Part shown: positions 8,474 through 17,057 of the stretch, one piece after another
How positions within the stretch are numbered: the first letter of the stretch is position 1
Layout: each line of letters begins with the position of its first letter
From: CALXSC01 sp035470525
GTDB lineage: Bacteria > Pseudomonadota > Alphaproteobacteria > Rickettsiales > UBA1997
Assembly (NCBI GenBank): GCA_035470525.1
Contig: DATIQT010000051.1
Span: forward strand, 1-34,300
Reading direction: 5' to 3'
Length of the DNA stretch: 34,300 nt
Made by a program: the position numbers and the translations under genes
The notes under the pieces: generated by a model
What the model was told of the DNA's origin: nothing
Databases searched by the model: none
What the model saw: only the letters and a program-made list of their open reading frames with translations

Positions 8474-8490
8474 ACCTCCTGCAAATAAAA
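8471..8490 (-). repeat. 20-mer repeat, copy 2 (one mismatch)
   Basis: The reverse complement reads TTTTATTTGCAGGAGGTCTA. It overlaps the cmk stop codon and lies in the cmk/hisC spacer. Together with the adjacent hisC end it was copied to 3222-3361. Confidence 0.65.
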
Positions 8491-8518
8491 TACAAGAGTA
8501 AGATATAAATAATAAATT

Positions 8519-9589
8519 TTATAAACCTTTGATAACGGTGTCTAATAAATTTAATAATTTTAAATTATCTTCAGGCGAACCAATAGAGATTCTAGCTGAA
8601 TTTTTTATTTCACTTTCTTGAGGTCTTATTAAAATTCCATTATTAGCTAAATAATTTATTATTTCATCTCTATTTTTTGAAGTAAATAAAATAAAATTAG
8701 TCTCTGAAGGATAAATATTCTCAATAAAAGGTAATTCTTTTAATTTTTTGTATATTTTTTCTCTTTCTTCTATAATCGTATTTTTATTTTTGATAAAAAA
8801 CTTTTGGTTTTTGTCTTCTAATGCTTCTAAAGCTATGTTGTAGCAAACTGCTGGAGTTGAATAAGGTGGAAGCACTCTTGATATGATATTTCTTATTTCT
8901 TTATTACCTATAAAAGAACCGATTCTTAATCCTGCAAGTCCATAATATTTGGATAAAGTTCTTAAAATACAAATATTGTCATATTTATTTATGTATTTTA
9001 TGTAACTTTCTTTATCTGTAAATTCAATATATGCTTCATCAATAACTATGTAACAATCATTTTGTAATTCATCTATTATTTTCAATAAGTCGTTTTTATT
9101 CATAAAATGACCTAATGGAGCATTTGGATTTGGAATAATAATTAATTTAGTATTTTTGTCTTTTCCCTCTTCTATTATTTTCTCTACATTTAATTGAAAA
9201 TTGTCATTTAATTTTATGTTTTTACAATTTACACTAGATATTTCTAAAATCTTTTCGTACATTATAAATGTTGGAGAACAGATAATAGCGGAATCTTTAT
9301 ATGGTGTACAAAAAACTTTTATTAATAATTCTATAATTTCACTTGAACCTCTACCATATATAAGATTTTCTGGTAAAACACCATATATTTTAGCCATTCT
9401 TTCTATTAGTTCTTTAGATAAAAGTTCTGGATATCTATTATAATTTTCATTTTCTTTAAAACAAAAAGGATTTTCGTTTGCTGACATTGAAATAAGGTTT
9501 CCAGAAAAATTATTATTTTTTGCTGATTTGTATTGTTCTATTTTTCTTATTTCTGGACGTATTAAATTTAATATATTTTCTATAGACAT
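8519..9589 (-). CDS. hisC: HisC-type aminotransferase (probably aromatic)
   Basis: This is a fold-type I PLP aminotransferase of the histidinol-phosphate aminotransferase family, 356 residues. Visible motifs are MSANENPF (35-42), NRYP (51-54), IIPNPNAPLG (151-160), DEAY (184-187) and TLSKYYGLAGLRIG with the PLP lysine at about 214. As the last gene of a phenylalanine/tyrosine operon it most likely transaminates phenylpyruvate and 4-hydroxyphenylpyruvate, as HisC does in some bacteria; a histidine role as well is possible. No other his gene is present. ATG 9589 lies 1 base after the prephenate dehydratase stop. Its 3' end is duplicated as a relic at 3200-3283. Confidence 0.9.
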   Translation of the reverse strand: MSIENILNLIRPEIRKIEQYKSAKNNNFSGNLISMSANENPFCFKENENYNRYPELLSKELIERMAKIYGVLPENLIYGRGSSEIIELLIKVFCTPYKDSAIICSPTFIMYEKILEISSVNCKNIKLNDNFQLNVEKIIEEGKDKNTKLIIIPNPNAPLGHFMNKNDLLKIIDELQNDCYIVIDEAYIEFTDKESYIKYINKYDNICILRTLSKYYGLAGLRIGSFIGNKEIRNIISRVLPPYSTPAVCYNIALEALEDKNQKFFIKNKNTIIEEREKIYKKLKELPFIENIYPSETNFILFTSKNRDEIINYLANNGILIRPQESEIKNSARISIGSPEDNLKLLNLLDTVIKGL

Positions 9590-9590
9590 T

Positions 9591-10391
9591 TTAGTATACT
9601 CCTAATACTTTGTTTTCTAGTGTATTTTGGTTTAAAAGTTCTTTAATTTCACTAGTATTAAAAACTCCATTCTCTTTTACTCCTTCAATTAAAAATATAT
9701 ATTCAAATTCACTATTTGGTATTGGTTTTGACTCTATTTTAGTCATATTAATGTTATTATTTGAAATAACTTTTAAAAAAGTTGATAAAGATCCTTTTTT
9801 ATGTTTTAATTTGCATAAAAAAGAAATCTTATTATTTTTTGAATTTGGTAATGAAAATTTAGTTTTAGAAACAATAATAAATCTAGTTTTATTATTTGAA
9901 AAATTTCCAATATTTCCCTTTTTTATTTCCAAATTTTTATTTATAGGTTTACTACCTATTGCAAAATTTCTATTATTTAATTCTAAAATTTTTAATTGAG
10001 CTTCAGAGGTAGAAGAAGTCTCTATTGTATTAAAATTTTTTACAAACTCAGAACATTGTTTTAGTGCTTTTGGGTGAGAATAAATATTTTTAATATTTTT
10101 TATGTCAGAATTTTTTTGACCAATTAAATTTAATTCTACTGGTAAAAAATATTCTCCTATAATATTTATGTCATTATCAAAAACAAATTCTATATTTTCA
10201 TATATACTACTAGTAATAGAATTTTCAAATGGTAAAATTCCAATATAATCTTTATTTTTTAAAATATCGCTATGTATTGAAATAAAACTTTGTTTAGCTT
10301 CTAAAACAAATTCTGGAAGTAATTTATTAATTTCTTTTGCAACCTCATAACTATAAGAACCCTCTGGTCCCAAATATAAAATTTTATTCAT
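9591..10391 (-). CDS. pheA: Prephenate dehydratase with ACT domain
   Basis: It converts prephenate to phenylpyruvate. The 266-residue protein is the stand-alone form without chorismate mutase. The catalytic domain shows LGPEGSYSYEVA (6-17), GILPFENSITSS, SHPKALKQCSEF, TSEAQLKI and NNKTRFIIVSK with the TRF motif. The C-terminal ACT domain (about 190-260) contains KKGSLSTFLKVI and KIESKPIPNSEFEYIF, equivalent to the phenylalanine-binding GAL and ESRP motifs, so feedback inhibition by phenylalanine is likely. It overlaps the end of aroC by 8 bases. Chorismate mutase is a separate gene in the same operon. Confidence 0.94.
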   Translation of the reverse strand: MNKILYLGPEGSYSYEVAKEINKLLPEFVLEAKQSFISIHSDILKNKDYIGILPFENSITSSIYENIEFVFDNDINIIGEYFLPVELNLIGQKNSDIKNIKNIYSHPKALKQCSEFVKNFNTIETSSTSEAQLKILELNNRNFAIGSKPINKNLEIKKGNIGNFSNNKTRFIIVSKTKFSLPNSKNNKISFLCKLKHKKGSLSTFLKVISNNNINMTKIESKPIPNSEFEYIFLIEGVKENGVFNTSEIKELLNQNTLENKVLGVY

Positions 10392-11469
10392 TTCTATTTT
10401 TTAAATTCAATAAGTAAAAATCCATTAAAGTTAGCCAAGTCATAGCCTCAACCACAGGAACTGCTCTTGGCAAAACACAGGGATCATGTCTGCCTGATGC
10501 GGTCATTTTTACATTTTCCCCTTTGGTATTAATAGTATCTTGCTCTTTAAATATTGTAGCGGTTGGTTTGAAAGCGACTCTAAAATTAATTTCTTCACCA
10601 TTGGAAATTCCGCCTTGTATTCCTCCAGAACGATTAGTTTTTGTACAAATTATACCATTTTCATTCACAAATTCATCATTGTGAGTTGAACCTCTAAAAT
10701 TTATACAATTAAATCCTTCACCAAATTCAAAACCTTTAGCAGCATTAATGCTTAACATGGCTTTTCCTAATTGTGCGGAAAGTTTATCAAAAACTGGCTC
10801 GCCTAATCCAACAGGACAACCTTTTATAAAACATTGAATAATTCCACCAATCGAATCCCCTTCGTTTTTAACTTGTTCTATAAGTTCTATCATTTTCTTT
10901 GCTTTTTCAGAATTAGGACATCTGATAATATTACTTTCTATTAATTCTTCACTAATTTCGTTAAAAGAATTAAAATTAACTTTAATATCGGCAATTTGTT
11001 GGGTAAAAGCTAGTAAATTTATTCCTTTACTTTTTAAGAATTTTTTAGCAATAGCACCACCGGCTACTCTAGCTGCTGTTTCTCTAGCTGAAGATCTGCC
11101 ACCACCTCTATAATCTCTAATCCCGTATTTTTTAAAATAAGTATAATCTGCATGAGATGGACGAAAAATATCTTTAATATTTGAATAATCAGTAGATTTA
11201 TAATCTTTATTCATAATCAACAACATTATAGGAGTTCCAGTTGTTTTTCCTTCAAAAACTCCTGACATAATTTGAACTATATCATCTTCCTTTCTTTGTG
11301 TGGTTATGGAACTTTGAGCTGGTTTTCTTTTGTCTAATTCTTTTTGTATATCTTCTTCTGAAATTTCAATGTTAGGAGGGCAACCATCTATTACACAACC
11401 AACAGCTACTCCATGAGATTCTCCAAATGTTGTTATTTTAAATAATGTTCCAAATGTATTTCCTGTCAT
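10384..11469 (-). CDS. aroC: Chorismate synthase
   Basis: AroC makes chorismate from EPSP with reduced FMN. The 361 residues match the family. Signatures are GNTFGTLFKITTFGESHG at the N-terminus, RPSHADYTYFKKYG, DYRGGGRSSARETAARVAGG, and the C-terminal GRHDPCVLPRAVPVVEAM with the conserved RHD. The start ATG overlaps the aroD stop as ATGA, indicating translational coupling. There is no obvious loss or insertion. Confidence 0.97.
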   Translation of the reverse strand: MTGNTFGTLFKITTFGESHGVAVGCVIDGCPPNIEISEEDIQKELDKRKPAQSSITTQRKEDDIVQIMSGVFEGKTTGTPIMLLIMNKDYKSTDYSNIKDIFRPSHADYTYFKKYGIRDYRGGGRSSARETAARVAGGAIAKKFLKSKGINLLAFTQQIADIKVNFNSFNEISEELIESNIIRCPNSEKAKKMIELIEQVKNEGDSIGGIIQCFIKGCPVGLGEPVFDKLSAQLGKAMLSINAAKGFEFGEGFNCINFRGSTHNDEFVNENGIICTKTNRSGGIQGGISNGEEINFRVAFKPTATIFKEQDTINTKGENVKMTASGRHDPCVLPRAVPVVEAMTWLTLMDFYLLNLKNRNE

Positions 11470-12119
11470 ACTCTATCTCCCAATATATTTTTTAAATTTT
11501 CTAAAGATATTTGTCCCACAGCAGAGATATTTTCTCCAACAGAAGCAAATGTTAAATATCCACCAATTAAAGGAGATATTATTCTTGTTATTTTTCCTTT
11601 TTCACCCATTCCTACAACTATAATATCAGTTTTTTTGCTTAATATTATTTTTACTAAATTAATATTATCTTCATCATTAATAACATTTGTTGCTATTTTT
11701 GCAATATCTACAAATTTAAATGAAATAATTTCATCATAAATTTGTTTTAATCCATCATAAGATGGAGTTTCTTTAAAATTATGATAAGAACCAATTATTT
11801 TACTATTTTTTTCTTTCATTTTAATATTTTTTAACTTAGATATTTCAATATCTATATAATTAAAATCCAATTCATTAGCTTTATATATTATTTCCAATAA
11901 ATTATTGTTTGAAAATTTTCCACCTTCTTCAATACTTCTGCATGTAAAAATATTTTCTTTATATGTATATTTTTTTATAATTTCCAAGTCAGAAATTGAG
12001 AAATCTTTTATATAATCAACCCTCAACTCTACAAAATCAGAAATTTTTTGTATTTCTTCTAAATTTTTTAAAAATTCATCTAAAGTATTTCCAATTACCA
12101 CAGTACAAATTTTAATCAT
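11466..12119 (-). CDS. aroD: 3-dehydroquinate dehydratase, type I
   Basis: It dehydrates 3-dehydroquinate to 3-dehydroshikimate through a Schiff base. The 217-residue length and motifs are those of type I enzymes: ELRVDY (31-36), SYHNF with the catalytic His113, KIATNV with the Schiff-base Lys141, and SVGENISAVGQIS near the C-terminus. Many alphaproteobacteria instead use the unrelated type II AroQ dehydratase, so this choice is uncommon for the group and may reflect transfer of the operon. It overlaps both neighbours by ATGA. Confidence 0.93.
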   Translation of the reverse strand: MIKICTVVIGNTLDEFLKNLEEIQKISDFVELRVDYIKDFSISDLEIIKKYTYKENIFTCRSIEEGGKFSNNNLLEIIYKANELDFNYIDIEISKLKNIKMKEKNSKIIGSYHNFKETPSYDGLKQIYDEIISFKFVDIAKIATNVINDEDNINLVKIILSKKTDIIVVGMGEKGKITRIISPLIGGYLTFASVGENISAVGQISLENLKNILGDRV

Positions 12120-12967
12120 AGTACGCTCCTCATACTTTCTATATCTGCTTTATGATCTGTATAAATTTCAAACTGCATAATCCCTTGATATAAAAGCATT
12201 TCCCAACCATATATAACTTCCGTGCCAACTATCTTCGCACTTTGTATTAATTTTGTTTCTTTCGGTTTGTAAATACAATCAAAAATAATCTGATTTTTAT
12301 TTATTAAATTCACATCTATTGGCAATAAATCAGACATATCACCCATACCAACGTTTGTAGTATTTATAATTACATCGGAATTTTTTATTATCTCTTTATC
12401 ATTTAAACTAAAAGAATTACAATTAAATTCTTCTGCTAATAAATCAGCTTTTTCTTTTGTTCTATTTAAAATATTAACTATGCAATTATTTTTCTTGAAT
12501 GTATATATTGCAGCTTTTGAAGCCCCTCCTGCTCCTATAATTGCAACTTTTTTATTCTTTAAGTTAATTTTTCTTTCTATAAAAGGTCTTTCTATACCAT
12601 ACCAATCTGTATTATAACCAACATACTTTCCATTTTGAATTAAAACGGTATTTACAGCATTTATAATTCTAGCCTCATCTTTTAATTCATCTAAGTATTG
12701 AATTATACTTTGTTTATGTGGCATTGTACAAGTTATTCCAACTATGGAATTAAATTTTTTTACAACTTCAATAAAATATTTTAATTCATCTTCAGTTACA
12801 TTAACTCTATCAAATATAAATTGATCATTAAGACCTATTGATTTGTAGCTTGCATTATGCATAGCAGGAGACAGGGAATGTTCCACAGGATTTCCTATTA
12901 TAATACATATTTTTTTATTTGGATTATTTGCTCCTATTTCTCTAAGCTTTTCTTCAATTTTTTTCAT
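12116..12967 (-). CDS. aroE: Shikimate dehydrogenase
   Basis: NADPH-dependent reduction of 3-dehydroshikimate. The protein has 283 residues. The shikimate site is visible as NPVEHSLSPAMHN with Ser31 and Ser33, CTMPHKQ with the catalytic lysine (about 85), and GYNTDWYGIERP with the catalytic aspartate (about 121). The NADP fold has IIGAGGASKAAIY (143-155) and NRTKEKA, the arginine that usually selects NADP. It starts 14 bases inside the aroK end and shares ATGA with aroD. Confidence 0.95.
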   Translation of the reverse strand: MKKIEEKLREIGANNPNKKICIIIGNPVEHSLSPAMHNASYKSIGLNDQFIFDRVNVTEDELKYFIEVVKKFNSIVGITCTMPHKQSIIQYLDELKDEARIINAVNTVLIQNGKYVGYNTDWYGIERPFIERKINLKNKKVAIIGAGGASKAAIYTFKKNNCIVNILNRTKEKADLLAEEFNCNSFSLNDKEIIKNSDVIINTTNVGMGDMSDLLPIDVNLINKNQIIFDCIYKPKETKLIQSAKIVGTEVIYGWEMLLYQGIMQFEIYTDHKADIESMRSVL

Positions 12968-13514
12968 ATAATTTTAAAATTTCTTTCGTTTCTAAATAAT
13001 CAGTAGTATCAATAATAATATCAGCCATTCTCTCATAATTTAATTTTCTTTCTCTCATTATTTTGATATTATTATCCAAAAATTCTTCAATATTAATATC
13101 AGTTTTTCCATATAAATCAGGTCTATTATTCTCTTTTATTTTATCTTCATATAATCTTTTTCTAATCATTTCTTCTTTGGAAACTAATAAAACCTTCAAT
13201 GTATTTGTGTTAGCAAGAATTTTTTCCCTTTGAATATCTCCATTTATATTATTTACTCCTACGCCACCACCTGCAGAAATAATAATATTATCCTTTTGTA
13301 ACAAGTCTTCTATTTTTTTTAATTCCAAATCTCTAAAAACTTCCCAATTTTTACCATTTTCACTTATTTCTGTGATTGTTTTTCCTTGCTCTTTTTCGAT
13401 TTCATCATCAGTATCTAAAAAAGTTATACCAATAGCTTCAGATAATTTTTTTGCAATTTTGCTTTTACCTGTAGCACGAAAACCAATAATTAAAACTCTT
13501 TTATATTTTGACAT
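12954..13514 (-). CDS. aroK: Shikimate kinase
   Basis: ATP-dependent phosphorylation of shikimate. The 186-residue P-loop kinase has GFRATGKSK (11-19; the usual second glycine of the loop is alanine-threonine here), DTDDEIE, the RDLE substrate arginine, SAGGGVG, and NRPDLYG in the lid. The gene begins 3 bases after the aroA stop. The function is also supported by operon position. Confidence 0.93.
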   Translation of the reverse strand: MSKYKRVLIIGFRATGKSKIAKKLSEAIGITFLDTDDEIEKEQGKTITEISENGKNWEVFRDLELKKIEDLLQKDNIIISAGGGVGVNNINGDIQREKILANTNTLKVLLVSKEEMIRKRLYEDKIKENNRPDLYGKTDINIEEFLDNNIKIMRERKLNYERMADIIIDTTDYLETKEILKLYEKN

Positions 13515-13517
13515 AAA

Positions 13518-14780
13518 CTACCCCTGTAATTTTTTCAAATAATCCCAAAATTCTGGAAATGATTTTTTAACAACTTCAGGATTTTTAATAACCAAACCAT
13601 CAAGCTTAGTTCCTACAATTGCAAAAGACATCGCAATTCTATGATCATTATATGTTTCAATTTCTCCAATTACTTTAGGATTTCCACCTTTTATTACAAT
13701 AAAATCATCACCTATTTCACTTTCTATAGAAAGTTTTTTTAATTCACTTTGTAAAACAACTAACCTATTTGTTTCTTTATCTTTTAATGTGGATAAACCT
13801 GTAATTTTACTATTACCATTTGCAAAAGATAAAAATACAGCTAATGACATTGCAGTATCCGGCATTAATTCCATATCAACTTCTATTGGTTTTATTTCAC
13901 CTTTTTTAACAATTATTGAATTTTCTTTATATTCTACTATACCACCAGCTTTTTCAATCAATTTTGGAAAATTTTTATCGCCCTGAACTGAATTATTATT
14001 CACATTTGTGATTTCTATAGAACCATCATGTAAAGCACCAATACAACAGAAATAAGACGCAGAAGACCAATCCCCTTCAATATTATATTCTCTAGCTTTA
14101 TATTTCGCAGGTTTAACAATATATTCTTTATAGTCATTATTTATTACATCAACACCAAACTGTTTCATAATATCACAAGTAATATCTATATAAGATTTTG
14201 AAACTTGCTCGTCTATTACCTTAATTTTAAGACCATTCTTCAACATTGGAGCAACCATAAGCAAAGCAGTAAAATATTGACTAGAAATTTCTCCGCTAAT
14301 TGCAATTTCATTTCCGTTTATATTTTTACCATTTCCCTTAAGTGGTAATGAACCTTCTTTTCCTAAGTATTCAATATTAGCACCAATTTGTCTTAAACCA
14401 TCAACCAACTCACCAATAGGCCTTTCAAGTATTTTTCCTTCACCATTAATTATAAGATTATCTTGTGATAAAACTAACAATCCAGTGAGAAACCTACTTG
14501 TTGTTCCTGCAATTCCACAGAATAATTCCAAATTTTCAAAGGTATTGAATTTTCCTCCAGTACCATAAACTGTTAAATTTTTATCTTTTTTCTCAAATTT
14601 TACACCTAACTTTTCAAGTGATTTAATCATATATTCCGTATCATCACTATACAAAGGATTATGCAAAATCGTCTTTCCATCAGCTAAAGATGCTATAATT
14701 AAAGCTCTATTTGTATAACTTTTTGATCCCAGTATTTCTATTGAAATATCATTAATTTTACTTATTTTTTCTATTTGCAT
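13518..14780 (-). CDS. aroA: EPSP synthase (3-phosphoshikimate 1-carboxyvinyltransferase)
   Basis: It joins PEP and shikimate-3-phosphate. Visible blocks are LGSKSYTNRALIIASLADG near the N-terminus, GIAGTTSRFLTGLLVL (PEP/S3P site, in place of the common GNAGTAMR), ERPIGELVDGLRQIGA, SGEISSQYFTALLM, MPDTAMSLAVF and YNDHRIAMSFAI. The frame is open to a TTG at 14807, but ATG 14780 is preferred: it gives 420 residues and places the lysine motif about 20 residues in, as in the family. The start lies 23 bases inside the chorismate mutase gene. The GIAGTT variant is a real difference from the classical class I site and would be worth noting for inhibitor sensitivity. Confidence 0.94.
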   Translation of the reverse strand: MQIEKISKINDISIEILGSKSYTNRALIIASLADGKTILHNPLYSDDTEYMIKSLEKLGVKFEKKDKNLTVYGTGGKFNTFENLELFCGIAGTTSRFLTGLLVLSQDNLIINGEGKILERPIGELVDGLRQIGANIEYLGKEGSLPLKGNGKNINGNEIAISGEISSQYFTALLMVAPMLKNGLKIKVIDEQVSKSYIDITCDIMKQFGVDVINNDYKEYIVKPAKYKAREYNIEGDWSSASYFCCIGALHDGSIEITNVNNNSVQGDKNFPKLIEKAGGIVEYKENSIIVKKGEIKPIEVDMELMPDTAMSLAVFLSFANGNSKITGLSTLKDKETNRLVVLQSELKKLSIESEIGDDFIVIKGGNPKVIGEIETYNDHRIAMSFAIVGTKLDGLVIKNPEVVKKSFPEFWDYLKKLQG

Positions 14781-15045
14781 TTCTAATTTCTTTATGTTCT
14801 TTAACAACTTGTTTCATAATGGTTTTAAAGATTTTTTCCACCATATCCCCATTCAAACTAAACATTTTAGCTTCTTTTTTTACTTTTTCTAAAATCTCTT
14901 CTTGCCTTTTTTTATCACAAGCTGGCAAATTTGTTTTAGCTTTTAATTCGCCAATTTCACGAGTAACATCAAATCTTTTTTTCAATACTTGAAAAAGTTC
15001 TTTATTGCATTCATTAACTTTGATTCTCAATTCTTCTAATGTCAT
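14758..15045 (-). CDS. Chorismate mutase (AroQ class, monofunctional)
   Basis: The 95-residue all-helical protein starts TLEELRIKVNECNKELFQVLKKRFDVTREIGELKAKT, with the spaced Arg and Lys residues of AroQ-type mutases (LR, R..v..eIG..K), and then DKKRQEEILEK. It rearranges chorismate to prephenate, feeding both prephenate dehydratase and TyrA encoded in the same operon. Its start overlaps the aroB stop as ATGA, and its end overlaps aroA. Confidence 0.9.
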   Translation of the reverse strand: MTLEELRIKVNECNKELFQVLKKRFDVTREIGELKAKTNLPACDKKRQEEILEKVKKEAKMFSLNGDMVEKIFKTIMKQVVKEHKEIRNANRKNK

Positions 15046-16064
15046 AATAATATATTTTTTATTGCACTTTTAATAATATCTTCTTCTATTTCTATGTCAA
15101 AATCACAAGAACCTATTTCATTTGCCAAAACAAATTTAATCTTTCCTGCAATATTTTTCTTATCTTTGAACAACATAGAATAAATTTCATTCAAATTTCC
15201 TTTATAAGAAATTGGCAAATTATAACTTACCAAAATATTTTTAATTCTTTTCAAATCATTATCACTCATTTTTGAAATATAAGCCTCTGCTAACATACCA
15301 ATAGCTACAGCTTCTCCATGCAATAAAGGTTTATCAGTTTTTAAAGATAGACTTTCTATAGCATGTCCTATGGTGTGTCCAAAATTAAGTATTTTTCTTA
15401 TTCCCGTTTCTTTAAAATCTTTTCCAACTACATCAGCCTTAATTTCACAAGATTTTTTTATTATATAATCGTCACTTATATTTTTACTTTCCAAATATTC
15501 AAAAAATTCTTTATCATAAATAATACCATATTTTATAACTTCAGCCATTCCAGAAACATATTCTCTTTTAGGCAAAGTTTTTAATGTTGAACTATCAATA
15601 ATTACTTTATATGGTTCAGCAAACGTACCTATTATATTTTTTGCTCCATTAAAATCAAAACCGGTTTTTCCTCCAACAGAAGCATCTACTTGACTTAAAA
15701 GAGTTGTTGGAATTTGCAAAAATTCTATTCCTCTCATATATGTAGAAGCACAAAAACCACCCAAATCACAAACAACACCTCCACCTAAATTAACCAATAG
15801 AGATTTTCTATCCATTCCAAAATCATTCATTGATTTCCAAATTTTCACAACAGTTTCTAAAGATTTATTAATTTCACCGAAAGGTATTTGTATAAAATCA
15901 AAAGGTAATTTTTTCAACCAACCATTTTTGATTAAATTTTCATCTGTTAGAATGACGACTTTTGAAAATTTAGAAATATTTACATAATTATTTAAAAAAT
16001 TTAAAGCCTCTTCTTTTATTATTGAATATTCTTTATTATATGTTTTTACATTAATTACTTCCAT
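15042..16064 (-). CDS. aroB: 3-dehydroquinate synthase
   Basis: It cyclises DAHP to 3-dehydroquinate with NAD and a divalent metal. The protein has 340 residues, containing NLGGGVVCDLGGFCASTYMR, FLQIPTTLLSQVDASVGGKT, and the metal ligands in EVIKYG, FGHTIGHAIE and LHGEAVAIGM. ATG 16064 lies 14 bases inside the end of tyrA. Nothing is missing from the catalytic core. Confidence 0.96.
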   Translation of the reverse strand: MEVINVKTYNKEYSIIKEEALNFLNNYVNISKFSKVVILTDENLIKNGWLKKLPFDFIQIPFGEINKSLETVVKIWKSMNDFGMDRKSLLVNLGGGVVCDLGGFCASTYMRGIEFLQIPTTLLSQVDASVGGKTGFDFNGAKNIIGTFAEPYKVIIDSSTLKTLPKREYVSGMAEVIKYGIIYDKEFFEYLESKNISDDYIIKKSCEIKADVVGKDFKETGIRKILNFGHTIGHAIESLSLKTDKPLLHGEAVAIGMLAEAYISKMSDNDLKRIKNILVSYNLPISYKGNLNEIYSMLFKDKKNIAGKIKFVLANEIGSCDFDIEIEEDIIKSAIKNILL

Positions 16065-17055
16065 AAATTACCATTATTTTTGTTAAAAATTTTTCTATTT
16101 TTTTTAAATCTTCTTTTTTACAGATTTTAATAAAATCATTTCCATTATTTATAAAATCTATCTTTTCTATCTTATTATTAATTTTACAATCAAGAAAAAT
16201 ATTGCAACCTTTACCTTTATATTTTTTATAATTATTAACAACTTTTCCATAAATATCAGATAAAAAAATAGGAGTCATATATTTAGAATTTTCTTCCAAA
16301 ACGTACTTTTTAATTTTCTCCCACACATTTTCTAAATTATAGATATTATCAGAAAGTATAGAATACCACATCAAATCAGACATTTTTTCTAAAAAATAAA
16401 GATATGGTAAATTTTGTCTATCACATAATTTTAGACTTTTTAAAAAAATTGCCGATAAAAAAAATGGTAAATGTGAAGTAATTGCATAAACTTCATCATG
16501 TTCTTTCAATGTTAAGTCTTTATTTATTTTCATTTCCAAATATTCAAAAATATTTTGAATTTTTTTCAATTCAGTTCTATTAGATAAATTAGAAAATAAA
16601 TGAATTATATTTTCTTTAAATAAATTATTAGGTATTCTTTTCAACTCTTCACTTAAATTGTTAACGTTTAATGAACGACCACCAACTATTGGGTGAGAAG
16701 GTACATATAAATTACTTTTTTCCTTCAAAATTTCACTTATATTTTTATAAACTTTTCTTTTTACAGAACCTATATCAACAATAATTTGATTTGTTAATAC
16801 ATCTTTAATATTTTTTACTATACTTTCAAATTTAGAAACAGGAGTTGCCAAAAATACAATATTACTTTTGCAGACAATTTCTTGAATATTTGAACACTTT
16901 TCATTCAAAATTTTATTTTGCAATAAATATTCAGATAAATATTCATTTACATCATACCCGAAAATCTTATAATTTAAGTTTTTTAGGGATTTAGCAAGAG
17001 CTATTCCCATAAAACCTAAACCAATAATACCTATACTTGGCAACTCATTTTCCAT
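16051..17055 (-). CDS. tyrA: Prephenate (or arogenate) dehydrogenase
   Basis: This is an NAD(P)-dependent oxidative decarboxylase giving 4-hydroxyphenylpyruvate (or tyrosine from arogenate), 334 residues. The Rossmann motif is IGIIGLGFMGIALAKSL (about 8-24), followed by FLATPVSKFE, DIGSVKRKV, PSHPIVGG and the catalytic HDEVYAITSHLPFFLSA with the conserved histidines. There is no C-terminal ACT domain. Which of prephenate and arogenate is the substrate cannot be read from the sequence. It begins 2 bases after the DAHP synthase stop. Confidence 0.88.
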   Translation of the reverse strand: MENELPSIGIIGLGFMGIALAKSLKNLNYKIFGYDVNEYLSEYLLQNKILNEKCSNIQEIVCKSNIVFLATPVSKFESIVKNIKDVLTNQIIVDIGSVKRKVYKNISEILKEKSNLYVPSHPIVGGRSLNVNNLSEELKRIPNNLFKENIIHLFSNLSNRTELKKIQNIFEYLEMKINKDLTLKEHDEVYAITSHLPFFLSAIFLKSLKLCDRQNLPYLYFLEKMSDLMWYSILSDNIYNLENVWEKIKKYVLEENSKYMTPIFLSDIYGKVVNNYKKYKGKGCNIFLDCKINNKIEKIDFINNGNDFIKICKKEDLKKIEKFLTKIMVIYGSN

Positions 17056-17057
17056 TA

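Noticed and set aside
9610..9999. 129-codon plus-strand frame
   Set aside because: Antisense to prephenate dehydratase; phenylalanine/leucine-rich antisense of AT-rich coding.
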